Assembly: GCA_963774345.1 (NCBI GenBank)
Contig: CAVZFB010000038.1
Span: 372,001-436,000, forward strand
Source: AP-15 sp963774345
GTDB taxonomy: Bacteria > Pseudomonadota > Alphaproteobacteria > ATCC43930 > CGMCC-115725
Direction of reading: 5' to 3'
Length of the DNA: 64,000 nucleotides
Shown one piece after another: positions 45,080 through 53,663 of this stretch. The notes under the pieces are model-generated. The model saw only the letters and a program-made list of their open reading frames with translations. It searched no databases and was not told where the DNA came from. Both the position numbers and the translations under genes were made by a program. Position 1 is the first letter of the stretch. Every line of letters begins with the position of its first letter.

Positions 45080-46249
45080 ATGAGCCCGGTGGACACCGCG
45101 TGGCGACAATTGATACCCGCATTGCACGCGTCCGGCCGCAAGGCTGCACTCGCGATCACCGGGGGTGGCAGTGGGGCGGTCGGCGAACTGCTTCGTATTC
45201 CCGGCGGCTCTCGGCTGTTGATCGAGGCGCAGGTTCCCTACGACGCACTGGCGCTTGAGGCGTTTCTCGGCTTTGCGCCGGCCCAGGCCTGCAGCTCCGA
45301 CACCGCAATCGCGATGGCACGAACCGCACGGGCCCGCGCAGCCAAGCTGGCGCCGGCGGGCACCGATCTGGTTGGCCTCGGCGCCACGGCGGCACTGGTC
45401 AGCGATCGCCCGCGTCGAGGCGAGCATCGATTTCACATTGCATTCGCCAACGCCGCGGGCGTCGCGCACTGCACGTGCGTCTTGGCCAAGGGCCGACGTG
45501 ATCGCGCCGCAGAAGAAGACCTCGTTTCGCGCGCGATCGTCCTGTGGCTGGCCCGCGCATGCGGGGTTGCCGCACCGTCGCCACGCAGCCTGCTCGACGC
45601 GGATGAACATTATGCCGAGACGGTGGCCGCGGCCGTGGATACGGTCGATCAGCTGTTGGCGGGGGAACACAATCGCGTCACCGTCCAGCCCGATGGCCAA
45701 GTCGTGCTATCGGCGCCGAGGCCCTTTGTGCTGTTCCCAGGTTCGTTCAACCCGATGCACGAGGGACATGTATTGCTGGCGCGGGTCGCCGAAGAGCTCA
45801 GGCAGCAGCCCTTGGCATTCGAAATCTCTGTCACCAACGTCGACAAGCCGCCGCTGGCGGGCGAGACGGTGAGAAACCGGCTCTCGCAATTCGCCTGGAA
45901 GTCGCCGGTCGAACTCACCCGAGCGCCGACCTTCCTCGAAAAGTCGCGCTTGTTCCCGAGCGCGACGTTTGTGATCGGCGCGGATACGGCGGAGCGGCTG
46001 GTTGCCCCGAAATATTATGACGATGACGAGCTCCTAATGCATGTGGCGCTCGAGGAAATTGCCAATTCGGGGAGCAGCTTTCTGGTGGCCGTGCGCATCG
46101 ACGCGGTGGGGCGGGTACGCGCGCTGGACGACATCCCGGTGCCGCGGCGTTTTGCCGATCTCTTCACGGAAATCCCCGAGCACGTTTTCCGCGTCGACAC
46201 CTCTTCATCCGAGATTCGCGCACGGCGACGCGCAGTTGGTAATTCATAG
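45080..46249 (+). CDS. CinA-C (NMN deamidase-like) / NadD-like nucleotidyltransferase fusion
   Basis: 389 residues. Residues 1-185 resemble the CinA C-terminal/PncC domain (KAALAITGGGSGAVGELLRI, HIAFANAAGVAHCTCVLAKG). Residues 210-389 are a nucleotidylyltransferase: FPGSFNPMHEGHVLLARVAE has the HxGH motif, and RVDTSSSEIRARR is the ISSTxIR-like end. Both domains belong to pyridine-nucleotide metabolism (NMN deamidation and NMN/NaMN adenylylation), so the fusion likely channels NMN towards NAD. A similar domain order exists in some plant proteins, from memory. The start ATG has no strong ribosome-binding site. Confidence 0.75.
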   Translation: MSPVDTAWRQLIPALHASGRKAALAITGGGSGAVGELLRIPGGSRLLIEAQVPYDALALEAFLGFAPAQACSSDTAIAMARTARARAAKLAPAGTDLVGLGATAALVSDRPRRGEHRFHIAFANAAGVAHCTCVLAKGRRDRAAEEDLVSRAIVLWLARACGVAAPSPRSLLDADEHYAETVAAAVDTVDQLLAGEHNRVTVQPDGQVVLSAPRPFVLFPGSFNPMHEGHVLLARVAEELRQQPLAFEISVTNVDKPPLAGETVRNRLSQFAWKSPVELTRAPTFLEKSRLFPSATFVIGADTAERLVAPKYYDDDELLMHVALEEIANSGSSFLVAVRIDAVGRVRALDDIPVPRRFADLFTEIPEHVFRVDTSSSEIRARRRAVGNS

Positions 46250-46589
46250 CCAGGCTCACAAATAAACAGATAATCTGCGCCTTTGCCAGGGCAGGTGCAC
46301 CCGGAAAGCTGCTCAAGTGGTTGCGCCTCCTGTCCTGGGCTAGAGCACTAAAATCGCTGCCATGGAACACGTCGTTTCGCCTCCGACGAGAAGCCATTCG
46401 GGTCTGCATCTGGCCCAACGCTGCTCAGTTCGCTGTGTCAGCATAATGTATTTCGGAAAGTTGAAAGGCGGCAACCTCAATCCATGTGATTGCGGATTCC
46501 CGCGCCCATGTGTGCTGGGGGGTGATGACGAAACCCGATTGTTGCGATCGGGCGCCGTGAAAAAGCAAGCGTCTCTCGCACTCCTGACG
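46250..46589. other. Non-coding stretch with left direct repeat
   Basis: No gene. Contains the left copy (46296-46406) of a repeat also found at 48577-48698, and marks a drop in GC content towards the membrane-protein pair. Confidence 0.5.
46296..46406 (+). repeat. Direct repeat bracketing the membrane-gene pair, left copy
   Basis: Shares AGCTGC(T/C)CAAGTGGTTGCGC, CGCTGCC then GGAACACGT(C/T)GTTTCGCCT and GGTCTG with 48577-48698. About 110 bp, imperfect, with a 10-bp length difference. Confidence 0.7.
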
Positions 46590-47159
46590 TCAATCGACCA
46601 GCGGCTGCTCAAAACATGTAGCTCGCTCGAACAGCCGTCGAATTACTCGTACTCGCCGAAGCTCAGCTAAGATCTGTAAAGCAGTTAAGGTATTAACTGC
46701 CAAGAACACCACAAAAACTAGGTACGTGGCCACTACCTCAGCTATATTGGTCCCTTCTTCACTGACGATATAAGCGCTTTCTATAGAGATTATCAGACCA
46801 AAGGTCGCGAGCCATCCGCTCCACGCGGCACTTAGCCTCCACACCATCGCCACAGCCTGCTCATGGATCGCCTGTGCATCGAGCACGAGCCAAGGTTCGG
46901 CAATACCTCCATCAGATCCGTGAGGTATCTGGCGCAAGACTCCTCGGATAGCGATCAGTAAGGAAGTAGCTAAAACAGTAATGATCCAACCCGCTGATCC
47001 TGTGTTAAATGACCAAAAATCTGCGCCTGGGATTTTTACTTCGCGATTGAAAAATTTTCTTCGTAAGGTAGTAATCAATTCGCTTCCCTTAAGATCTTCG
47101 TTTATATCCAAATCATCATAAATTTTTTCGAGTCTCTCTAACGGCATTCCGTCACTCAA
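46590..47159 (-). CDS. Unknown membrane protein (189 aa), AT-rich
   Basis: A soluble N-terminus (PLERLEKIYDDLDINEDLKG, ITTLRRKFFNREVKIPGADF) is followed by three membrane segments: GWIITVLATSLLIAIRGVL, AWSGWLATFGLIISIESAY and VVATYLVFVVFLAVNTLTAL. It ends in a basic RRVRVIRRLFERATCF. No family recognised. It overlaps the upstream gene by 8 bp, so the two are one transcription unit, and it is much richer in A/T than the flanks. Confidence 0.75.
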   Translation of the reverse strand: MSDGMPLERLEKIYDDLDINEDLKGSELITTLRRKFFNREVKIPGADFWSFNTGSAGWIITVLATSLLIAIRGVLRQIPHGSDGGIAEPWLVLDAQAIHEQAVAMVWRLSAAWSGWLATFGLIISIESAYIVSEEGTNIAEVVATYLVFVVFLAVNTLTALQILAELRRVRVIRRLFERATCFEQPLVD

Positions 47160-48411
47160 TATAAACCGATTTCAGGCGCCATGACTCATACGGCCCTGTT
47201 ATTTCGGCAGCGAAGTACGCAAAGTTTCCTTGTTGATTCACTAGATTCAGCTTTATCCTGCCGAATGGGCTGTTTTGTATAAGTCCTGCACCCGGCGACT
47301 GGACGAACGTCTTCAGCGCCTCGTCATCCTGATACTGTCCCTTCAGAAAATTTATGAGAATCGTTTTGCGAGTCTCGCCAAACAAAATACTACGCTGTTC
47401 GTTGAAAATCCCGAGTTCGAATCCAAGGAATCCCAAAGCAATAGCGATAAAAGATATGGTACGAGCATTTGAGATATAACTGTCATTCTTGACTTCGGGA
47501 AATTCGGCAATTCTGGATTTGCGTCGCAGTACGTCTTGAGGATGCGTCGGTGTGAGTTGTGAGTTCTCATATTCCTTTAGATAGAACAAGTACAAACCTG
47601 GACCAAATAGAATGGCGCTTGCAGTAACTATGGTCAACATCATATAATAAGACGACAAGGCACAAGGACAATCTTTATCTTTGTCACGGGAAGCAAGATA
47701 AAGGGGAAGGGATAAACCGAATTCTATCCAACTTGCGGCTAATAGTATCTGTATTGACTGATGTATTCTGGACAATGAGTTGGCCCCTCGCAGATAAATT
47801 AACCCGAGCGTTAACCACAATGCCCAACTACCAAGTATGACCTCCAACGCGGTCAGCGAATAAGATGTAGGCTCTCCTTGGTATGGAGGTGCGTCGGGCA
47901 TTGGCCGCATTAACCCAAATGCTCCGACATCGTGAGCTGAATTTGCTGCGTTCTGCAGTAAGAGAAGGACACTACCTAGGAGGAGGGTCACAACTAACGA
48001 TAGAGCTATGACAGAAAGCACCGTGAGAGAGCTTTTCCTGCGGGAGCGACCTAGTCGGAGGGTTCCTATCCCCGAGAGAATAGCACCCTGCAGAACCACA
48101 ACACTCGCTATCATCGCCCACGTGTAATAACCGAACGAGACCGCTAGGCTCCATTCCATAAGGTGATGCCATGTTACGGGTGTACCTACTACAATCTCAT
48201 AGCCAGAAAATAAAATGTCAGGAAGATAGGGGACACTAACACTGACTATCAAAGCAATAATTACGTAAAGGAGTACAGACAACTTGTGGTTTTCTGACAA
48301 CCGCAAGTCTGAGACGGTGAGTGGGCGCGTCGACTTACGGGCCGTACGGGAGGGTTTCGTCGATATCTGCGGAACTGGATCTGGAGAAGGTGGTGATGAA
48401 TCGCTGCTCAC
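47152..48411 (-). CDS. Unknown polytopic membrane protein (419 aa), AT-rich
   Basis: Ser/Pro-rich N-terminus (SSDSSPPSPDPVPQISTKPS), then about seven or eight hydrophobic segments (LLYVIIALIVSVSVPYLP, MIASVVVLQGAILSGIGTL, VLSVIALSLVVTLLLGSVLL, VILGSWALWLTLGLIYL, MMLTIVTASAILFGPGLYLF, ISFIAIALGFLGFEL). A C-terminal globular part follows (ILINFLKGQYQDDEALKTFV, LNLVNQQGNFAYFAAEITG). Two Cys lie in KDKDCPCALS. I recognise no family. It forms a two-gene unit with the downstream gene, between two direct repeats, with clearly lower GC; probably acquired. Confidence 0.75.
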   Translation of the reverse strand: MSSDSSPPSPDPVPQISTKPSRTARKSTRPLTVSDLRLSENHKLSVLLYVIIALIVSVSVPYLPDILFSGYEIVVGTPVTWHHLMEWSLAVSFGYYTWAMIASVVVLQGAILSGIGTLRLGRSRRKSSLTVLSVIALSLVVTLLLGSVLLLLQNAANSAHDVGAFGLMRPMPDAPPYQGEPTSYSLTALEVILGSWALWLTLGLIYLRGANSLSRIHQSIQILLAASWIEFGLSLPLYLASRDKDKDCPCALSSYYMMLTIVTASAILFGPGLYLFYLKEYENSQLTPTHPQDVLRRKSRIAEFPEVKNDSYISNARTISFIAIALGFLGFELGIFNEQRSILFGETRKTILINFLKGQYQDDEALKTFVQSPGAGLIQNSPFGRIKLNLVNQQGNFAYFAAEITGPYESWRLKSVYIE

Positions 48412-48576
48412 TGTACATAACCCCCGTGATCTTGGCTACGGCCTGGTCTTCTGGCGAGGCACTGCGCCGGTGCTGCTTGATATACGACTCCCGCGGGCCG
48501 ACGTCTGCTCAGATCACTATCCCCACGGTACTCGTGAGCAGCCGCGGCAAGGGGCGCCCCAAGTGAAATCTGCCGA

Positions 48577-48698
48577 TCGCACCCAGATAGCTGCCCAAGT
48601 GGTTGCGCTGCCGAAGCCTGCTGCACTGGGCCAGAATACTACACCGCTGCCGCGGAACACGTTGTTTCGCCTTATGCGGTCAGAGCCGTTCCGGTCTG
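48577..48698 (+). repeat. Direct repeat bracketing the membrane-gene pair, right copy
   Basis: Partner of 46296-46406: GCACCCAGATAGCTGCCCAA, then GTGGTTGCGCTGCCG, CGCTGCCGCGGAACACGTTG and TTCCGGTCTG. Confidence 0.7.
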
Positions 48699-48802
48699 AA
48701 CGGTGACAACGCGGCGGCACCTTGCGGCGATGCCGGACAGCGCCGAAACCGGACATAGGTCTGGTGCCTCGAGCCAGAAATTCGTGGCATATCCAACCTA
48801 AA

Positions 48803-48863
48803 TCATACCGGCGAAGGCCGGTATCCATCGCGGAAATGGGTCCCGGCCTCCGCTGGGACGACC
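48803..48863. repeat. Palindromic dispersed repeat
   Basis: TCATACCGGCGAAGGCCGGT then ATCC on the left and TGGGTCCCGGCCTCCGCTGG then GACGACC on the right. Arms pair as in the common TCATNCCNGCGAAGGC...GGGACGAC element of proteobacterial intergenic regions. Confidence 0.65.
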
Positions 48864-49113
48864 AAATCTAATGCTACAAATTTCGGGACTACCTCACTAG
48901 AAATGATCACGCGGCCGCTAGGCCAGGAGCGGATGCCCTCGTCGAGTGCTGCCCGCTAGCGGTGCATGCGTGCTTCTTTGGTGGACCTCACCGATCGGGA
49001 GTTGCATGCAGCAAAACGCTTTCGGAGACTCTCGCGATTGGCTTATTGATGGACTGCGGAGGCATCGGGCGGAAAAGTGTGAGGCGGGCGATTGCATCCT
49101 TGGAGCTTGTTTC

Positions 49114-50796
49114 GTGAACCGACAGCAGCGGCGTGCGGCAGCCAAAGGCGGGGTGCCGTCAGCTAACGCGCCCATAGCCCTCGCTGCGACGACGACCCCG
49201 GCGGGCAACACCGCCGAGCGCTTTGCTGTCGCACACAAGCACCATCAGGCCGGGCAGCTTGCCCAAGCTGAGGCGATTTACCGCCAAATCCTGACGATAG
49301 ATCCTCGTCATGCGGGTAGTCTGCATCTTCTCGGCGGTATCGCGTTCCAGACCGGCAATTACGAAGCGGCCATCGATCTGATCAGAAAGGCCATTGCGCT
49401 CAATCGCCGGATTCCGGCTTTCCATTGCGATCTGGGCACTGCTCTTCAGCATCAGGGCAAAAGCGACGAAGCGGCGAAGTCCTACCGGCAGGCGCTGGCC
49501 CTTAAGCCGGATTATGCCGAAGCACTGAACAATCTTGGGAATGTCCTTACAGCCCAGGGTAAGCTGGATGATGCGTCGAAGGCTTACCGGAGGGCGCTGG
49601 CCCTCAAGCCGGATTATGCCGAAGCGCATTATAACCTGGGCGAGCTCCTGACGCGCGAATACAGGCCGGACGAGGCGCTGGCCTGTTATCGCAGAGCTCT
49701 CGACCTCAAGCCGGACTACGCCGAACCACTCAACGCCCTCGGGCTCGCCCATTTTGGGCGGGGCGAGCTGGCCGAGGCGACAGTTTGCTATCGCAAGGCC
49801 CTCGACCTCAAACCAGATCTTCCGGAGGCGCATTTCAATCACGGCCTCGCCCTTCTGCTGGAAGGAAAGCTTCGTCATGGGTGGGAGGAATTCGAGTGGC
49901 GCTGGCGAAGTAAGGAGGTTCGACGACGGTATCCTGCTGATCGGCAATGGTACGGCGGCGATCTGAATGGCCGGACGATCCTTCTCCACGCCGAGCAAGG
50001 TTTAGGTGATTCACTGCAATTTGTTCGCTACGCACCGTCGGTGGCGCGTCTAGGTGCGACGGTTTTGCTGGAAGTGCAAAAGCCGCTGGTGGCCCTGTTT
50101 TCCGAAATGGACGGTGTGTCGGGCGTGTTTGCCCAAGGCGATACGATTCCCCCGTTCCACAGCCATTGCCCTTTGATGAGCCTGCCATTGGCACTGGCGA
50201 CAACCCTCGACAACATTCCCGGCCACACGCCATATTTGCGAGCGGATGGGGAACGGGCGGCTGCTTGGCGGCGCCGGAGCGAGGCGCTGCCTGGGCTGCG
50301 CGTCGGCCTTGTCTGGGCGGGCAATCCAAGACCGTTCCAGCCTGGTGCGCACGCCATCGACCGACGGCGGTCAATCACCCTCGCTCACTTTGAGGCGCTC
50401 GCCGCTGTGGAAGGCGTCAGCTTCGTATCATTGCAGAAGGGCGAGGCGGCGTTGCAGACCAAGGCGCCGCCAGCCGGGCTGACAATCCATGATTGGACCG
50501 ACGAGCTGAACGATTTTGCCGATACGGCGGCCCTTGTGGACACACTCGACCTCGTGATCGGCGTCGACACCTCGGTCATCCACCTTGTCGGCGCGCTAGC
50601 TAAGCCGGTATGGCTGCTCAACCGCTTTGATACATGCTGGCGCTGGCTGCTGGAGCGTGATGACAGCCCGTGGTATCCGACGCTCCGCCAATTCCGCCAG
50701 CGATCGCCGGGCGACTGGGCGGATGTCCTGTCGAAGGTCCATGGTGAACTTAGATCAACGATCGCCGCTCGCACCGCCGCGGATAGCGCAGCATAG
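49114..50796 (+). CDS. TPR protein with glycosyltransferase-9-like C-terminal domain
   Basis: 560 residues from a GTG (NRQQRRAAAKGG, a frequent start in this family; GGAG 10 nt upstream). About six TPR units cover residues 40-250, with a regular 34-residue period (AEAIYRQILTIDPRHAGSLH; YRQALALKPDYAEALNNLGN repeated as YRRALALKPDYAEAHYNLGE). The C-terminal half has LLHAEQGLGDSLQFVRYAPS and LVIGVDTSVIHLVGALAKPV, resembling ADP-heptose glycosyltransferases of LPS synthesis. Probable role in protein or surface glycosylation; the acceptor is unknown. Confidence 0.85.
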   Translation: MNRQQRRAAAKGGVPSANAPIALAATTTPAGNTAERFAVAHKHHQAGQLAQAEAIYRQILTIDPRHAGSLHLLGGIAFQTGNYEAAIDLIRKAIALNRRIPAFHCDLGTALQHQGKSDEAAKSYRQALALKPDYAEALNNLGNVLTAQGKLDDASKAYRRALALKPDYAEAHYNLGELLTREYRPDEALACYRRALDLKPDYAEPLNALGLAHFGRGELAEATVCYRKALDLKPDLPEAHFNHGLALLLEGKLRHGWEEFEWRWRSKEVRRRYPADRQWYGGDLNGRTILLHAEQGLGDSLQFVRYAPSVARLGATVLLEVQKPLVALFSEMDGVSGVFAQGDTIPPFHSHCPLMSLPLALATTLDNIPGHTPYLRADGERAAAWRRRSEALPGLRVGLVWAGNPRPFQPGAHAIDRRRSITLAHFEALAAVEGVSFVSLQKGEAALQTKAPPAGLTIHDWTDELNDFADTAALVDTLDLVIGVDTSVIHLVGALAKPVWLLNRFDTCWRWLLERDDSPWYPTLRQFRQRSPGDWADVLSKVHGELRSTIAARTAADSAA

Positions 50797-50894
50797 GGCG
50801 TCCCCTGGCTTGGCAAATCCGATCTAAAAGGTCTACAAGCCGTATCCGGCCGGCGGCGATCGTCGCTGCGGCCGCAACATCGGAGGAGACTGCC

Positions 50895-51657
50895 ATGCCG
50901 TTCTTCCAAAAGGGCGATATTCGCATTCGCTACGAGGAGGTCGGCTCCGGCTTCCCGCTGCTTGTCACTCCCGGCGGCGGCCTCAATTCGCGCGTCAGCA
51001 ACTGGCCGAACGCGGTAATCAACGCAATGGAGGACTTCAAGAACGACTTCCGCTGCATCACGATGGACCAGCGCAACGCCAATGGCGGAGAGTTCGACCG
51101 GTCCGGTGCCTGTGGGCAATGCATGGGACGCATACGCCGACGACCAGCTCGGGCTGATGGACCATCTCGGCATCGGCGAATTCTTCTATATGGGCTACTG
51201 CATCGGCGGCTGCTTTGCCGGGAAGCTGCTGCAGCGAGCGCCTCAGCGCGTCGTGGCCGCGGTATTCTGCCAGAGCGTCGGCCACCGGCCCGAAGACCCG
51301 GAGGTCATGGTTCGGCACAGCCACGACAATTGGCTCGCCGATTTCCGCGCCCGACGGCCCGAGGTGCCGATGGACACGATCGAGAATTGGCTACATAGCT
51401 TGTGGCGCGCACAGCCGGATTTCCTGTATAGTGTGCCGCGCGAGTTCATCAAGAATTGCCGGACGCCGATCCTCGTCTTGCCGGACGACACGCCGTCGCA
51501 TCCGCTGCAGACCTCGATCGACGTGGCGTCGTTGGCGCCCAACTCCGAGATTACCGTCTTCCCCTGGCGCTCGCCGGAGGAATTGCGGCAGCGTGTCATC
51601 AACAAGGTGCGGACCTTCCTGAAATCGCACCTGCCGATGCGCGCCGCAGCGCAATAA
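50895..51657 (+). pseudogene. Alpha/beta hydrolase with Cys nucleophile, frameshifted (paralogue 1)
   Basis: About 253 residues when repaired. MPFFQKGDIRIRYEEVGSGF, PLLVTPGGGLNSRVSNWPNA, and ITMDQRNANGG are followed near 51085-51095 by a one-base shift; ESSTGPVPVGNAWDAYADDQ continues in the next frame. The nucleophile elbow GYCIGGCFAG uses Cys instead of Ser, as in dienelactone hydrolase. The acid-loop region is TPILVLPDDTPSHP with the His side missing from the usual C-terminus or replaced. AGGAGACTGCC precedes the ATG. Paralogue of 52746-53528. Confidence 0.85.
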
Positions 51658-51663
51658 CGCACA

Positions 51664-51691
51664 GGGCGGAAAAGCGGATGCTTTTCCGCCC
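51664..51691. terminator. Perfect 12-bp hairpin after the hydrolase gene
   Basis: GGGCGGAAAAGC-GGAT-GCTTTTCCGCCC, 6 bp after the stop codon. It resembles REP elements (GGCGGAA...TTCCGCC arms, compare 33662-33693). No T-run follows, so it may serve as terminator, REP or mRNA 3' stabiliser. Confidence 0.5.
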
Positions 51692-51779
51692 CACGCTTGC
51701 TGCTGGCGCACTTCCTACACCCGAGGCGCGGTCTACGCCCGTTGTGAATCCCGTTTGCTCGACCACAGCCGCCCGATAA

Positions 51780-52379
51780 CTAACCGGGCTTGCTTGCCGA
51801 CGCCGATGACTCCGATCGGGCATGGGTCCAACCCCCACCTGTGACCGAATTGGTGAAAGCAAAAAATGGGAAATATATTCTCCGACCGACCCAAAAACTG
51901 ACAGCGCTATTTAAGAGGGTAATGAGAAAAGCGAACCTATAGAAGCTCACTACCCACGCATCAGTGAGATTTTCGTCGGTTACTAGGTGGACGTGATCTT
52001 TTGTAAAATATACCGCGGCGCCAAATGCTGGTAACCACCACAGTTTGTTAAAGAGCCAACCGTTGCGCAGACTGTCGCTTCGGCCTGTTAGCCGCAGTGT
52101 GAATTCCCAAATACAATCCGTCATGATCAGGACGGCAAACAATATATATATTGCACCATAATATTTGTTAAATTCTGATCTATAGGTCATCGCAGCCATA
52201 ATGAATGCAGATATCGTCATAGCAACGAATCCAGATACATGGTAAAATCCATCATTTTTATTCGTGATCACCGATTTCTCGTACCTGTCGGTGATGAGCA
52301 TTATATTGGCAAATCCGAAACGATAGACAATGATAACAAGAATGATAAGATTGCAAATGGTGAATTCGATTTGCTGCAT
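51780..52379 (-). CDS. Unknown polytopic membrane protein, AT-rich
   Basis: 199 residues, about five membrane helices (FTICNLIILVIIVYRFGFAN, VSGFVAMTISAFIMAAMTY, YGAIYILFAVLIMTDCIWEF, LWWLPAFGAAVYF, FYRFAFLITLLNSAVSFWVG). A charged loop sits between (LTGRSDSLRNGWLFNK) and a Ser-rich tail ends it. Codon use and base composition are far more AT-rich than the flanking hydrolases. No family recognised. It is inserted between two paralogous hydrolase genes, on the opposite strand, and is probably a late arrival. Confidence 0.7.
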   Translation of the reverse strand: MQQIEFTICNLIILVIIVYRFGFANIMLITDRYEKSVITNKNDGFYHVSGFVAMTISAFIMAAMTYRSEFNKYYGAIYILFAVLIMTDCIWEFTLRLTGRSDSLRNGWLFNKLWWLPAFGAAVYFTKDHVHLVTDENLTDAWVVSFYRFAFLITLLNSAVSFWVGRRIYFPFFAFTNSVTGGGWTHARSESSASASKPG

Positions 52380-52745
52380 GGTCTACAATAGTTGTGATTC
52401 GATAAAAAGGTTTGTTAACGATACACCTAATATAATGATAAGTAACTCCTTGAACGCTTGCCAGAATGCTGGAGTGCTCATTTCCCTCTCCTCATCCCCC
52501 GAGAAAGGTGCTCTTCGAGGATATGGCGTCCGCCATTTTCACGCTTCCTGAAGTGGCTCCGCCGGCCCGTTGGAGCCGGTTTAACCATTTCAATCGATAT
52601 GCCGACGCGCGGGTGTGAACCGCGTCACACTACCGCAAAAAATAACAAGCATAGCGCAGAACAATCGGGCATTTTCCGCCTGGATTGCCCTGTGCTGGGG
52701 CATTACGCTGCGCCCATCCGCCCCACCGATGAAGGAGAGACCGCT
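52380..52745. other. Non-coding stretch
   Basis: About 365 bp, AT-rich at first and GC-rich from 52550. No gene; presumably holds the promoter of the downstream hydrolase. Composition changes sharply near 52490, which may be an edge of the inserted segment. Confidence 0.4.
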
Positions 52746-53528
52746 ATGCCGTTCTACGAAAGAGGCCAGGTCCGGATTTATTACGAAGAAGCCGGCTCGG
52801 GCTTTCCGCTGCTGGTGATCCCCGGTGGCGGGCTCAACTCGACGATCGCGGGACTCGCGACGCACCCGTTCAACCCATTACACGAATTCAAGGCGGGGTT
52901 TCGCGTGATCGCGGCCGACTTGCGCAACGCCAAGGGCGGTCAATCGACCGGGCCGCTAGAGGCCGACCGGCCGTGGGATGCCTATACCGATGACCACATC
53001 GGGCTGATGGACCATTTGGGCATCCGCCAGTTCATGGTCATGGGCTTCTGCATCGGCGGCCCGTTCATCTGGAACCTGCTGAAGCGGGCTGGCGACCGCG
53101 TCATCGCGGCGGTGCCGGTGCAGCCGAGCGGCTATCGTCACGAGATGCCCAATCTTTCGTACAACAACAACATCAAGAGCTGGGCTCCGGAGCTGTGCCA
53201 ACGCCGCCCCGACATCACGATGGCCCAGGTCGACGCGTTCTTGACCAACATGTACACAGGCGACCGCGCCGACTTCGTCTACACGGTGAGCCGCGATTTC
53301 GTGCGGAACTGCCGGACGCCGATCTTGGTGATGCCGGATGACGTGCTTGGCCACCCGTACGTCGTCGCGATGGAAAGCGTCTATCTCGCGCCGAACGCGC
53401 AGGTGACGCTCTACCCGTGGAAGGCGAACCCCAAGCAGATCGAGATCGCGCTCCGACACGTACGCGGCTTCCTCAGGGACAATCGGCCGGCTGTGGCGGC
53501 GCAACCGATGCCAGCCGCCGCCCAGTAG
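52746..53528 (+). CDS. Alpha/beta hydrolase with Cys nucleophile (paralogue 2)
   Basis: 260 residues with GAAGGAGAGACC before the ATG. MPFYERGQVRIYYEEAGSGF, PLLVIPGGGLNSTIAGLATH and VIAADLRNAKGGQSTGPLEA open an alpha/beta hydrolase; the nucleophile elbow is GFCIGG with Cys102. Later RTPILVMPDDVLGHPYVVA carries Asp and His candidates for the triad. This places it near dienelactone-hydrolase-like enzymes. Close relative of 50895-51657 (similar N-terminus and motif order). Likely acts on an aromatic-derived lactone or ester; unproven. Confidence 0.88.
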   Translation: MPFYERGQVRIYYEEAGSGFPLLVIPGGGLNSTIAGLATHPFNPLHEFKAGFRVIAADLRNAKGGQSTGPLEADRPWDAYTDDHIGLMDHLGIRQFMVMGFCIGGPFIWNLLKRAGDRVIAAVPVQPSGYRHEMPNLSYNNNIKSWAPELCQRRPDITMAQVDAFLTNMYTGDRADFVYTVSRDFVRNCRTPILVMPDDVLGHPYVVAMESVYLAPNAQVTLYPWKANPKQIEIALRHVRGFLRDNRPAVAAQPMPAAAQ

Positions 53529-53663
53529 CGCCCGTCGCGGTCTCATCAGGCGCGGGGCACGCTTCCCCGAGCCTGATGGCGGGCGATCACGGCGATGGGA
53601 GGCAAAGCCAGCCGATCCCGCGAGGGGTTCGAGCGCCGGCCGTGGGCTTCGCGCGTCCTGCAG

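Larger units (their letters stand above)
48412..49113. other. Non-coding stretch with right direct repeat and a palindromic element
   Basis: No convincing gene. Carries the right repeat copy (48577-48698) and a palindromic repeat at 48803-48863. The frame from 48946 that leads into the TPR gene is taken as leader because a better start lies at 49114. Confidence 0.5.
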
